Assembly: GCA_017642335.1 (NCBI GenBank)
Contig: JAGCPF010000035.1
Location: 372,001 to 436,000, forward strand
Reading direction: 5' to 3'
From: Fibrobacter sp.
GTDB lineage: Bacteria > Fibrobacterota > Fibrobacteria > Fibrobacterales > Fibrobacteraceae
Length of the DNA: 64,000 nt
A program made the position numbers and the translations under genes. Below, one piece after another: positions 41,396-50,543 of this stretch. How positions within the stretch are numbered: the stretch's first letter is position 1; each line of letters starts with the position of its first letter. Below the pieces are notes generated by a model. It searched no databases. It saw only the letters and a program-made list of their open reading frames with translations, and was not told where the DNA came from.

Positions 41396-43780
41396 ATGGA
41401 TTTTGTAAAAATTGAAGATGCCGGGAAAAAACTTTTAGAACAGTTTCCTTTTGTGAAGCGTTCAGCCAAACGCCTGTATCAATTGCTGTCTTATGCGACT
41501 TCTGGAGACAAGATTAAATCGACCGAAGGTGTTATTCGCTTGACTCCAGATGATGGCTACGAGTATTACTATGGCTACTACGACAAGTCCCCTTGGGATG
41601 CCGACAACAGGTATTTGATTGCCCTCAAGGTCCGGTGCTCCTATAAGAATGTTGCGCCCAAAGAGAATGGCACGCTAGTTCTTGTCGATACAAAGAACGG
41701 AAACCGGGTGGAAGAAATCGCCACGACATCGTCCTGGAATGTGCAGCAGAGCTGCATGGCCCAATGGATGGGGCCGGATTTCAAGAGTAGGCTGATATAC
41801 AACGATTTTCGCGACGGGAAGTATTGTTCGGTTGTCTATGATGTCGAATCCCGCAAAGAGCTAAAAGTTCTTCCGCTGCCGATTTACGATATATCGAGGG
41901 ACGGGAAGACGGCCTTGAGCCTCGATTTTTCGCGACTGCACCGAATGAGGCCCGGGTACGGCTATTCCAACTTGCCGGATGACTTTGCGAAGGAATTGTG
42001 TCCCGACAGGACCTGCGTCTGGAAAATCGACGTCGAGTCGGGTGCCGTAACGGAATTGTTCAAGTATACGGATTTCGCCGGTTTCGAGCCGGATAAAACC
42101 ATGGATGGAGCTAGCCATAAGGTCAATCACCTTATGATCAGTCCCAACGGAAAGCGCTTTATGGTTTTGCACCGTTGGTTCCAGAAGGGCCGCAAGCATA
42201 CCCGCTTGGTTACGGTCAACATGGACGGCTCCGAGATGTATAACCTGAGCGACGACGTCTTTGTTTCGCATTGCTACTGGAAAAACGATGACGAGATTCT
42301 TTCGTTCCTGAGGAAAAAGGAGACGGGTAACCATTATTACCTGATGAAGGACAAGACTCAGGAATACAAGATGCTTTGGCCGAACCTCAATACGGATGGT
42401 CATTGCAGCTATTCTCCGGATGGGAAGTATATCATTACGGACACGTACCCGAACCGTAAGAGAATCGCTTCGGTGTATCTGTGTACAGAAACGGGTGGTG
42501 AACAGGGCTCGTCGCGCTTGTTGGCAAGGGTCTTTTCTCCGTTCCGTTACGATAACGATTGCCGTTGCGACCTACACCCGAGATGGAACCGCGATGGAAG
42601 CAAGGTTTGCATTGATTCCGTGCACGAAGGCAAACGGGGTGTGTATGCAATCGATATTGCGCCAGCCCGCCATAAATTGGTGTTCTTTTCGACTCGAATG
42701 AGAAAATCTGGACCTATTGCACAGACTTTGGATTTGGTCAGGAATATCGACAAATCAAAGTACTCGGTGTGCATGGTTACGTTGTACAAGGAAAAGGAGA
42801 AAGATTCCTTAAAGAAGGATTTTGAAAAGGAAGGGGTGGAATGCATTTGCATGGGAATGGGCCGTTTGCAGTCCATTTTGTTTGGGAAAAGGAAAGTCAA
42901 AAGTTTGTTTAGGCGCATCCGCCCGTCAATCATTCACTCTGTTGGAATGCCCCTGTACAAGATTGCCTTGGCCTATAAGGGTTGCCCGAACTTTACGACA
43001 ATCCATAATTATGTGTTTGAAGATTATCCGGTCAAATATGGTCCCTTTGTTGGGAATATCATGGCCAAGCAGGATCTTCGACTGATTCGCAAGAACGCCT
43101 CTCATATGGTGGCCTGCTCAAAGAGCCTGTCCGAGATATACAAGGAACGTCATTCCATCGATGTTGACTTTATCCGCAACGGGGTAGACACGAACCGTTA
43201 TGAGGTTCCTACTGAAGCCGAAAAGATTGAAAAGCGGAAGGCCCTGGATATCCCTGTTGACCGCAAGGTGCTGGTTTTCACGGGGCAGGTATGTTCTCGG
43301 AAAAACCAGGCGTTTGTCGTAGATTCCTTTGCCAAGATAAACCGGGATGACCTTTTCCTTGTGATTCTGGGCGATGGTCCCGAGTTGCCGCGCTTGCGGG
43401 AGCTGTATGGGGATAGGAAGAATATTCTCTTCAAGGGGCATATCACGAATGTTGCCGACTATCTTAAGGCGTCGGATTTGTATGTGTCGTCGAGTACGTC
43501 GGAAGGGCTTCCCATCGGTGCGCTTGAAGCGCTGTCCGCAGGATTGCCCCTGCTTCTTTCGGACATCCCCCAGCATAAAGAAGTCGTCTATATCGACAAA
43601 TATGTTGGAATGATTTTCAAGAACAACGATTTTGATTCCTTTAAGGAGCAGCTGCAAAAGCTGCTGCAAGAAGACCTTCGTGCAATGGGTGTTCAGTGTA
43701 ATGCTATGGCTAAGGGAGTTTTAAGTGCTGAAAGGATGACTGCGCTTTATGTGGGCAAGTACGAAAGCCTTTTAGCATAA
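41396..43780 (+). CDS. Beta-propeller domain fused to GT4 glycosyltransferase
   Basis: 794 residues in two parts. Residues about 25-420 contain TolB/PD40-type blades (ISPNGKRFMVL, YSPDGKYIITD, WNRDGSKVCID). Residues about 424-794 form a GT4 retaining glycosyltransferase with a GT-B fold: FIRNGVDTNRY, VFTGQVCSRKNQ, LGDGPELPRL and the EGLPIGALEALSAGLPLLLSD donor site. There is no signal peptide or membrane helix, so it acts in the cytoplasm, building the repeat unit after the Alg13/14 pair. Propeller plus GT4 in one chain is not a layout I recognise; the propeller might bind the acceptor or tether the enzyme to partners. A 30% lower-GC codon choice than upstream genes is not evident, but it is AT-richer than UGDH. 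Confidence 0.8.
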   Translation: MDFVKIEDAGKKLLEQFPFVKRSAKRLYQLLSYATSGDKIKSTEGVIRLTPDDGYEYYYGYYDKSPWDADNRYLIALKVRCSYKNVAPKENGTLVLVDTKNGNRVEEIATTSSWNVQQSCMAQWMGPDFKSRLIYNDFRDGKYCSVVYDVESRKELKVLPLPIYDISRDGKTALSLDFSRLHRMRPGYGYSNLPDDFAKELCPDRTCVWKIDVESGAVTELFKYTDFAGFEPDKTMDGASHKVNHLMISPNGKRFMVLHRWFQKGRKHTRLVTVNMDGSEMYNLSDDVFVSHCYWKNDDEILSFLRKKETGNHYYLMKDKTQEYKMLWPNLNTDGHCSYSPDGKYIITDTYPNRKRIASVYLCTETGGEQGSSRLLARVFSPFRYDNDCRCDLHPRWNRDGSKVCIDSVHEGKRGVYAIDIAPARHKLVFFSTRMRKSGPIAQTLDLVRNIDKSKYSVCMVTLYKEKEKDSLKKDFEKEGVECICMGMGRLQSILFGKRKVKSLFRRIRPSIIHSVGMPLYKIALAYKGCPNFTTIHNYVFEDYPVKYGPFVGNIMAKQDLRLIRKNASHMVACSKSLSEIYKERHSIDVDFIRNGVDTNRYEVPTEAEKIEKRKALDIPVDRKVLVFTGQVCSRKNQAFVVDSFAKINRDDLFLVILGDGPELPRLRELYGDRKNILFKGHITNVADYLKASDLYVSSSTSEGLPIGALEALSAGLPLLLSDIPQHKEVVYIDKYVGMIFKNNDFDSFKEQLQKLLQEDLRAMGVQCNAMAKGVLSAERMTALYVGKYESLLA

Positions 43781-43798
43781 GCTGAGAACGGGTCTCAA

Positions 43799-44821
43799 AT
43801 GGAAAATATTGATTTTGTTGTTCTGTGGGTAGATGGCGCCGATAAAAAATGGCAAGAAGAGAAAGCCAAGTATCAGTATCTTGCCACAGGGAAAAAAGTC
43901 GACATCAGTGCCAACCGCTTTCGGGATTGGGGCGTCATGCCCTACTGGTTCCGTTCAATCGAAAAATGTGCCCCTTGGGTGCGCAAAGTCCATTTTGTGA
44001 CGTGTGGACAAAAGCCCGAGTGGCTGAATACGGACTGCCCCAAGCTGAACTGCGTCAATCACTCGGATTATATTCCTGCCGAGAATTTGCCGGTATTTAA
44101 TGCGAACCCGATTGAAATTGGCCTGCACAGGATTAAGGGGATTTCGGATAAGTTCGTTTTCTTTAATGACGATATGTTCCTGCTCAAACCGGTAGAGCCT
44201 TCTTTCTTTTATAAAGGCGGATTGCCGGTTCAGTATGCGGCCTTGCATCCGATTGTGCCGCAAGGGGTTCATGCGAATTTGATCATGACCCACCTTATTG
44301 CCAACTCTGTTACCATAATCAACAAGCATTTCGATAGCAGAGTCCAGATTCGCAAGAACTGGAAAAAGTGGTTTATGCCGAACAGGGTCGGGATGAAAAC
44401 GGCTCTATTGAATTTCCTTTATTCCAGGCACTCTGCGTTTATTGGTTTTGGCAATGCGCATCTCCCTGTCCCCATGCTGAAGGCGACGATTGAAAAGGTA
44501 TGGGACGCGGAACCCGAAATTATGGAACAAACGCTGGCTAGCCGGTTCAGGACGATTACCGACGTGTCGCAATATTTGTTCCGGTATTGGGATTTGGCAA
44601 GCGGAAACTTTTATCCGACATCTCTGAAAAAACTGGGAAGGAAATTTAATCTTGGCGTGGATACTTCTGTATTCCGTGCTATAGAAAATCGTTCCCACAA
44701 TATGATTTGCCTGCAAGATGACGAAGAATTTGCATCGGAGGATGTCTTCAATCAGGTGAAAGCCCGGTTGATAAAAGCATTTGAAACCGCTTTCCCCGAA
44801 AAGTCGTCGTTCGAGAAATGA
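43799..44821 (+). CDS. Stealth-family sugar-phosphate transferase
   Basis: 340 residues with Stealth conserved regions: CR1 IDFVVLWVDGADKKW (about 4-18), CR2 from RDWGVMPYWFRSIEKCAPWV to VFFNDDMFLLKPVEP (about 41-140), CR3 near ARSRVQIRKNW-like basic residues and a terminal CR4 region. Stealth proteins are hexose-1-phosphate transferases that build phosphodiester-linked capsules in bacteria, related to GlcNAc-1-phosphotransferase of animals. The predicted product is a glycan with phosphodiester links, which fits the phosphonate and LicD genes further on. It begins 18 bases after the GT4 fusion. Confidence 0.87.
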   Translation: MENIDFVVLWVDGADKKWQEEKAKYQYLATGKKVDISANRFRDWGVMPYWFRSIEKCAPWVRKVHFVTCGQKPEWLNTDCPKLNCVNHSDYIPAENLPVFNANPIEIGLHRIKGISDKFVFFNDDMFLLKPVEPSFFYKGGLPVQYAALHPIVPQGVHANLIMTHLIANSVTIINKHFDSRVQIRKNWKKWFMPNRVGMKTALLNFLYSRHSAFIGFGNAHLPVPMLKATIEKVWDAEPEIMEQTLASRFRTITDVSQYLFRYWDLASGNFYPTSLKKLGRKFNLGVDTSVFRAIENRSHNMICLQDDEEFASEDVFNQVKARLIKAFETAFPEKSSFEK

Positions 44822-44837
44822 TTTTATAATTGGACCC

Positions 44838-46208
44838 ATGAGCGCAATAGTTCTTTTAGTCTATCTTGGCTTTTTGATTGCAATCTTGGTGGGCAATACC
44901 ACCAAGGGCTTTTTTGCGTTGCTTATGGGGACGATCCTTTTTCCGTGTTGCGCCCTGTTTTACGAGAGCCCGTCCATTTCGGGACAGATTGTGCTCCTCT
45001 ATGCGTTCATTGGAAAAGAGTATGTGATGAACACGCACGAGTTTAAGAACGCCCTTTCCGAGAGCCCTCTTAAACTGTTCCTTTTGCTGATCGCATTTAG
45101 TTATGCGTTGACGACGGTTTTCAATTTTAGCGCGATGAATGCTTATTACGCCATAAGGGATATGGTTGACTTGTACTGTTACTTTATAGCGGCAAGTATT
45201 GCGTCGAGAAAGCTGACGTTGAAGGCTGTTTCGGAAAGCATGTACTGGTTTGTCTTTTTCATGTGCCTTTATGGCCTCTACGAAGCGGCGACAAACACCA
45301 ACATTCTCTACAAGGTGATCAACCTGGCGTTCCCGGCCCATGACGGTTGGTATAACTTGAACAGCAGCATTAATGCTAGTGAAGGGTGGCGTATAAGGAC
45401 GATTATTACGACAAAGCATCCGACGACGCTGGGAACATTGTTGATGGTTTTGTTCATGTTCTACTGGAATGCTTTCCAGAGCAAGACGATTTCCTACATG
45501 AAAAACATTGCCATTCTCGTCTTGCTGGGATTGAACGTGATTCTGTCCGGGTCCAGAACTTCGCTCGCCTGTGTCGCGATTGTCCTCCTTTATTCGTACA
45601 TGAAAACAAAAGGGGCCTTGATGAAGATCCTTTTTGTGGGAATACTCATTTTTAGCGCCTCGTACATGGTGTCGTACACTGTTGAGCATCTTTTGGACAA
45701 TAAGGATGGCTCTTCCATAATGCTTCGTATGACGCAGTTGGCTTTTTCTCTTGAAAAGATCAAGGAATCTCCTATTTGGGGTAACGGCAGCAACTATACG
45801 GCGCATCAAATCAAGGACGAAGGTGTCCGCTTCAATGATGACGATGAATTCATTGGAGGTCTGGAGTCCGTTGCCTTCATCTACCTGATTGACAGGGGCC
45901 TGCTTGGGGTAGTGACATTCTACCTGTTCTGGTTGATGGCGTTCCTTTATTTAAGGAAAAACGATGCGCTATTCGAGGAACGGGGTGTGACGATGGAGAT
46001 TATGCCGATGGGCATAATATTATTCCTGACAATGTCCGGATTGATTGGCAATAATACGGCGTTCTGTTTCCTGTTCAGTGGGTTGTATATAGGATGTATT
46101 GAGAAAAAACGGCTTGAACGGGAAGAAAAGCTGGAGAATGAAAAAAAAGCGAAGAAAACCGCGGATGCTGAAACGGAATTGTTGCCGGAGACATTGCCGG
46201 AGGCATAA
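44838..46208 (+). CDS. O-antigen polymerase/ligase-like membrane protein (Wzy/WaaL type)
   Basis: 456 residues from the ATG at 44838. About eleven to twelve membrane helices with a large periplasmic loop (about 175-215, VINLAFPAHDGWYNLN...) and LSGSRTSLACVAIVLLYSY (about 235-255), which resembles the Wzy_C ligase/polymerase signature. A charged Glu/Lys-rich tail (about 415-456) is cytoplasmic. Function: joining repeat units on lipid carrier, or transferring glycan to an acceptor. Family-level assignment only; sequence does not separate polymerase from ligase. It is the last plus-strand gene before a bidirectional terminator. Confidence 0.78.
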   Translation: MSAIVLLVYLGFLIAILVGNTTKGFFALLMGTILFPCCALFYESPSISGQIVLLYAFIGKEYVMNTHEFKNALSESPLKLFLLLIAFSYALTTVFNFSAMNAYYAIRDMVDLYCYFIAASIASRKLTLKAVSESMYWFVFFMCLYGLYEAATNTNILYKVINLAFPAHDGWYNLNSSINASEGWRIRTIITTKHPTTLGTLLMVLFMFYWNAFQSKTISYMKNIAILVLLGLNVILSGSRTSLACVAIVLLYSYMKTKGALMKILFVGILIFSASYMVSYTVEHLLDNKDGSSIMLRMTQLAFSLEKIKESPIWGNGSNYTAHQIKDEGVRFNDDDEFIGGLESVAFIYLIDRGLLGVVTFYLFWLMAFLYLRKNDALFEERGVTMEIMPMGIILFLTMSGLIGNNTAFCFLFSGLYIGCIEKKRLEREEKLENEKKAKKTADAETELLPETLPEA

Positions 46209-46231
46209 AAAAGCGTCAGAGACGCTTTTTT
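46207..46231. terminator. Bidirectional terminator between polymerase and GT2 genes
   Basis: AAGCGTC (46211-46217) with GACGCTT (46221-46227), loop AGA, flanked by A4 on one side and T4 on the other, so it works in both directions for the convergent genes. It overlaps the polymerase stop region. Confidence 0.88.
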
Positions 46232-47219
46232 ATTGCTTGTATTTGATCGAGTAGTAGATTCGAAGTAAAAGGTAGGTGAAGGGGTTGGAATGCAGCGCCG
46301 CCAGTATTTTGTATTTGCGGCCCTTGTTGGGAATAAGCTTGTATTCCTTGTACGCTTTTTTGCGGTCGTGTGCCTTGGTGGAATATAGACGCGCACGGTC
46401 ATGGTGGTCTTCGTACGGGGGGAGCTCTTTGCCCAGGTATTGCATCGAGAAGAAGTTTGCGCAGTCGCGGCTGATCTTGTAAAAGTTCACCTGTTTCTCG
46501 ATGTCGTTGGAATGGGCCGCCGAGTTCTTTAGGACGCGGTATACTCCGAAGATTTCCGGGAAAAACTTTACCTTGGAATTGTATGTAAACCACAGCCACA
46601 TGGGAAGGTCTCCCATAGGCCAATCTTGCTCTGCAAGAAGAGGGTCGTTCAGGAATTTTAGATAAAGCTCTCTTCTATAGCATGTGGACAATGTCGGAAC
46701 GTTGTTCCGAGTGTGCAGGAAGTTCTCGAAAGAAACGAAGTCCGTGCCGCGATTGGTGAAGAAAGCTTTTTTTGCTTGGTTGTACTGCCTTACGATTCCA
46801 TAGCACATGCCGTATTCGGGATTGCTTTCGAGGAAACTGACCTGTTTTTGCAGCTTCAGCGGATCTGTCCAGTAGTCGTCTCCTTCGCACATGGCGATGT
46901 ACTTGCGGACGAGATGCGAGGTGATAATCCTCGTGAACGAACCGTCATTTTTCGAGTACTGATTTACTGTCTCGTAGATGGGCTTGATTATCTTGGGGTA
47001 CTTCGCTTCGTATTCCCGGATGATGCTTGCCGTATTGTCCGTGGATGCGTCGTCATGGACGATAACTTCGAAGGGAAAAGTCGTTTCTTGTATTAAAAAG
47101 CCTTCTAGGCACTCCGCGATATATTTCTCTTGATTGAACGTGGTGCATCGGATGCCCACAAGAGGTTCCGCATTTGCCGGCCACTTGGAGGTAATCTCTT
47201 CTTGGGTGCGTAGTTGCAT
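46230..47219 (-). CDS. Family 2 glycosyltransferase
   Basis: 329 residues. GT-A motifs: GIRCTTFNQEKYIAECLEG (about 23-41), the first Asp site VIVHDDASTDNT (about 53-64), and the metal-binding CEGDDYWTDPLKL (about 112-124). The C-terminal third is basic with two weak hydrophobic stretches. It adds one sugar to the repeat unit; donor unknown. It stands alone on the minus strand within the plus-strand locus, divergent from the phosphonate operon with a 128-base shared upstream region. Confidence 0.85.
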   Translation of the reverse strand: MQLRTQEEITSKWPANAEPLVGIRCTTFNQEKYIAECLEGFLIQETTFPFEVIVHDDASTDNTASIIREYEAKYPKIIKPIYETVNQYSKNDGSFTRIITSHLVRKYIAMCEGDDYWTDPLKLQKQVSFLESNPEYGMCYGIVRQYNQAKKAFFTNRGTDFVSFENFLHTRNNVPTLSTCYRRELYLKFLNDPLLAEQDWPMGDLPMWLWFTYNSKVKFFPEIFGVYRVLKNSAAHSNDIEKQVNFYKISRDCANFFSMQYLGKELPPYEDHHDRARLYSTKAHDRKKAYKEYKLIPNKGRKYKILAALHSNPFTYLLLRIYYSIKYKQ

Positions 47220-47307
47220 GTGAAATTGTCTCGTATTGGGCTGAAAAAAGTTGCCTTCAATAGATGCAAATTTAGGCTTCTAAGGTTTAGCTGTCAAGTT
47301 TATTTTC

Positions 47308-47313
47308 TATAAT
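47308..47313 (+). promoter_or_regulatory. -10 element upstream of the phosphonate operon
   Basis: A perfect TATAAT, 34 bases before the PEP mutase ATG. I see no good -35 at the proper distance, so an activator may be needed. The start codon itself has only a poor ribosome site. Confidence 0.4.
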
Positions 47314-47347
47314 TAGATTCATAGATTGTTTCAATAATAGGTTTAGC

Positions 47348-48658
47348 ATGGCAAAGACTGTTTATCTAGGAATGATTGGTGACATTATGCACCCGGGTCT
47401 CATCAATATCATCAATGAAGGGACCAAGTATGGCGACGTGATAATTGGGCTTTTTACGGACAAGGCGATAGCGACGCATAAGCGTCTTCCGTACTTGAAC
47501 TACGAACAGCGCAAGAATGTCATCGAGAATATCAAGGGCGTTTCGAAAATTGTTCCCCAGGACGAGTGGAGCTACGTAGAGAATCTGAAAAAATACAAGC
47601 CGGACTATATCATCCACGGTGATGACTGGCTCTACGGCCCGGATAAGTATATCCGCGACGAGGTGTTCAAGACGATGGAGTCTTTGGGCGGAAAAGTGAT
47701 CGAGATTCCCTACACGAAGGGCATCACTTCGACCGGCCTGAAAAAGGAAATTGAATCGCTGGGTACGACCCCGCAGGCAAGGCTTTCTTCGCTGCGTCGA
47801 CTGATTGCGGCCAAGCCGATTGTCCGCATTCTGGAATCCCACAACGGGCTTACGGGCCTTATCGCAGAACATACGAGCGTGGAAGTCAACGGCTGCGTCC
47901 GCGAGTTCGACGGTATGTGGTCTTCTTCGCTGACTGACTCCACGAGCAAGGGCAAACCGGACATCGAGGCCGTGGACCTCACGACCCGCTTGCACGACTT
48001 GAACGACACGCTCGAAGTGACGACCAAGCCGGTCATTTTTGACGGTGACACGGGTGGAAAGGTGGAACATTTCGGTTTCACGGTCCGCACGCTCGAACGC
48101 CTCGGCATTTCGGCTGTCATTATCGAAGATAAGGTTGGCCTCAAGCAGAACTCCCTGTTCGGGACGGATGCCATCCAGACGCAGGACACTATTGAAGGCT
48201 TCTGCACCAAGATCCGTGCGGGCAAGGACGCCCAGGTCACGAACGACTTCATGGTGATTTCCCGTTGCGAATCGCTTATCGCGGGCAAGCCCGTGGACGA
48301 TGCCCTTGAACGTTGCCATGCCTATGTGGCTGCCGGCACCGACGGCATCATGATCCACTCCAAGGACAAGAGCGGCGAAGACATCAAGGAATTCTGCAAA
48401 CGCTTCCGCGAAAAGGATGCGCATACTCCGATTGTTGCCGTGCCCACGACCTACAACCAGTTTACCGAAGAGGAACTGGCGACTTGGGGTATCAACATTG
48501 TCATCTATGCAAACCACATGTTGAGGTCTGCCTACCCGGCAATGGTGAAGTGCGCCGAATCCATCCTCACGCACAGCCGTAGCCTCGAGGCTTCGAACGA
48601 CTACTGCATGCCTATCAAGCAGATTTTGAACCTCATTCCCGGAACGATGAAGAAGTAA
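47348..48658 (+). CDS. aepX: Phosphoenolpyruvate mutase with N-terminal cytidylyltransferase-like domain
   Basis: 436 residues: a nucleotidyltransferase-fold domain (about 1-135; GMIGDIMHPGLINII resembles the HxGH region), then PEP mutase (about 145-436) with the diagnostic EDKVGLKQNS (Glu260-Asp261-Lys262) and VIFDGDTGG for metal and substrate. The signature separates true mutases from isocitrate lyase-like relatives, so C-P bond formation (PEP to phosphonopyruvate) is well supported. The same two-domain layout occurs as AepX in Bacteroides capsule loci, though the N-terminal HxGH here reads HPGL, so its own catalytic ability is uncertain. First gene of a six-gene operon. Confidence 0.93.
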   Translation: MAKTVYLGMIGDIMHPGLINIINEGTKYGDVIIGLFTDKAIATHKRLPYLNYEQRKNVIENIKGVSKIVPQDEWSYVENLKKYKPDYIIHGDDWLYGPDKYIRDEVFKTMESLGGKVIEIPYTKGITSTGLKKEIESLGTTPQARLSSLRRLIAAKPIVRILESHNGLTGLIAEHTSVEVNGCVREFDGMWSSSLTDSTSKGKPDIEAVDLTTRLHDLNDTLEVTTKPVIFDGDTGGKVEHFGFTVRTLERLGISAVIIEDKVGLKQNSLFGTDAIQTQDTIEGFCTKIRAGKDAQVTNDFMVISRCESLIAGKPVDDALERCHAYVAAGTDGIMIHSKDKSGEDIKEFCKRFREKDAHTPIVAVPTTYNQFTEEELATWGINIVIYANHMLRSAYPAMVKCAESILTHSRSLEASNDYCMPIKQILNLIPGTMKK

Positions 48659-48671
48659 CGGTATTCTACCT

Positions 48672-49799
48672 ATGATCTCTCCGAAGTTTTTTATCGACAC
48701 GCTTGGCTCTTACGGCATTGACTTTTTTGCCGGAGTCCCCGATTCATTGCTCAAGAACATCTGCGCCTATATCGCCGACAACAAGGATGCAAGGCATAAC
48801 GTGATTGCCGCGAACGAAGGCGCCGCCATCGGGCTTGCTGCAGGTTACCACCTGGCTACGGGCAACATCGGTGTCGTGTACATGCAGAACTCGGGCGAAG
48901 GCAACATCATCAACCCGCTTGCATCGCTCACCGACAAGGAAGTCTACAACATTCCCGTGCTGCTCCTTATTGGCTGGCGTGGCCGCCCCGGCGTTCACGA
49001 CGAACCCCAGCATGTGAAGCAGGGCAAGGTGACGACCGGCATCCTCAATACGATGGGCGTGAACTTCGACGTGCTCTGCAAAGAAGAGGACAAGGCCGCT
49101 AAGCAGATTGCGAAGGCTGTCAAGACGATGAAGGAAACGGGCGAAGTCTATGCGCTTGTCATCGAGAAGGACACCTTCGAGGATTACAAGCTCCAGAGTG
49201 TCGAGAAGAACGACCTCACGATGAGCCGCGAAGAAGCCATCCAGACGGTGGCCGCCGCGCTCGGCGAAAAGGATGTCATTGTCTCTACGACGGGCATGAT
49301 TAGCCGCGAACTCTTTGAATACCGTGCCCAGAAGGGTGAAGACCACGAACGTGACTTCCTCACGGTAGGCTCCATGGGGCATGCCTCGCAGATTGCGCTC
49401 GGCATTGCGATGGAAAAGGACGACCGCAAGGTCTGGTGCTTCGACGGCGATGGCGCGACCATCATGCACATGGGTTCCATGGCGATTGTCGCGAGCAAGT
49501 CTCCTGCAAATTACGTTCACGTGGTGTTCAACAACGGCGCACACGACTCCGTGGGCGGCCAGCCGACGGTGGGCCTCAAGATTGACCTGCCGGCCATCGC
49601 GAAGGCGGTGGGCTACCGCGATGCTCTGACTGCCGACAGCCAGGAATCGCTCGCTGCTGCGCTCGAAAAGCTCAAGGGCATGGAAGGCCCCGTGCTCCTC
49701 GAAGTCAAGGTGAAGAAGGGCAACCGCAAGGATTTGGGCCGCCCGACGACGACACCTATCGAGAACAAGAACGCACTCATGGAGTTCCTGAGGAAATAA
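48672..49799 (+). CDS. aepY: Phosphonopyruvate decarboxylase
   Basis: 375 residues of the ThDP-dependent family with the activating Glu49 in NEGAAIGLAAG, and the ThDP/Mg site CFDGDGATIMHMGSMA (about 256-271). It makes phosphonoacetaldehyde from phosphonopyruvate, driving the unfavourable mutase step. The short length and shared order with the mutase gene favour phosphonopyruvate over sulfopyruvate decarboxylase. A 13-base gap separates it from aepX. Confidence 0.92.
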   Translation: MISPKFFIDTLGSYGIDFFAGVPDSLLKNICAYIADNKDARHNVIAANEGAAIGLAAGYHLATGNIGVVYMQNSGEGNIINPLASLTDKEVYNIPVLLLIGWRGRPGVHDEPQHVKQGKVTTGILNTMGVNFDVLCKEEDKAAKQIAKAVKTMKETGEVYALVIEKDTFEDYKLQSVEKNDLTMSREEAIQTVAAALGEKDVIVSTTGMISRELFEYRAQKGEDHERDFLTVGSMGHASQIALGIAMEKDDRKVWCFDGDGATIMHMGSMAIVASKSPANYVHVVFNNGAHDSVGGQPTVGLKIDLPAIAKAVGYRDALTADSQESLAAALEKLKGMEGPVLLEVKVKKGNRKDLGRPTTTPIENKNALMEFLRK

Positions 49800-49801
49800 A
49801 A

Positions 49802-50530
49802 ATGCGACTCGCCCTGCTGTCGGACATCCATGCGAACGTGACGGCATTGAATGCGGTGCTCGAGGAAGTCGAACGTCGCCATGTCGACAAGTTCGTGTTG
49901 CTGGGAGACCTTGTCAATTACGGCATGCGCCCGAACGAAATCGTGGACATGATTTGCAGTATGGACGACAAGTTTGTTGCGAAGATTTGGGGAAACCACG
50001 AAAAGGCGGTCATGGACAACGACACGACCCGTTTCGCGACAGACCGCGGGCGCGCCATCCTCCACTATACGCAAAAACACCTTTCGCAGGAGTCCATCGA
50101 CTTTATCAATAACAAGATGAATCGCGATGGCACTTGTTCCCTGGAAATCGACGGCAAGAAGTTCCTGCTGGTGCATGGCATCTTGGGCGACCCGTATTGG
50201 GGCAAGTTTACACCTGTGGAACTCACTCGCGAAGAATACGCCCCGTACGATTTCGTGCTGACGGCGCATTCCCATGTGTGCCACTACTTCGAGGTGCTTT
50301 TCAAGGCCGATTCCCCGAGCACGAGGAACAAGAAGAAAACGGTTTTTATTAATCCCGGTTCTGTCGGGCAGCCGCGCAACATCAATCCCTGCGCACAGTT
50401 CGGGATTCTCGATACCGAAACGACGGAATACGAGCATGTATGCGTCCCGTACGATATCGTGGCGGAACAGGAACTTTATACGGACGAGGTAGATGTGTTC
50501 TACAAGGATCGTCTGACTTTAGGAATTTAA
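49802..50530 (+). CDS. Calcineurin-like metallophosphoesterase
   Basis: 242 residues with the di-metal site in order: SDIHANVTAL (Asp8, His10), LLGDLVNYG, WGNHEKAV, LLVHGILG and TAHSHVCHYFE. It belongs to the YfcE/MJ0936 type of soluble phosphodiesterases. It follows aepY by two bases with GAGGAA as ribosome site. A phosphodiesterase inside a phosphonate operon might cleave a nucleotide-activated intermediate or recycle it, but a pathway role is inference. Confidence 0.82.
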   Translation: MRLALLSDIHANVTALNAVLEEVERRHVDKFVLLGDLVNYGMRPNEIVDMICSMDDKFVAKIWGNHEKAVMDNDTTRFATDRGRAILHYTQKHLSQESIDFINNKMNRDGTCSLEIDGKKFLLVHGILGDPYWGKFTPVELTREEYAPYDFVLTAHSHVCHYFEVLFKADSPSTRNKKKTVFINPGSVGQPRNINPCAQFGILDTETTEYEHVCVPYDIVAEQELYTDEVDVFYKDRLTLGI

Positions 50531-50543
50531 ACAGAGGCTTAAC

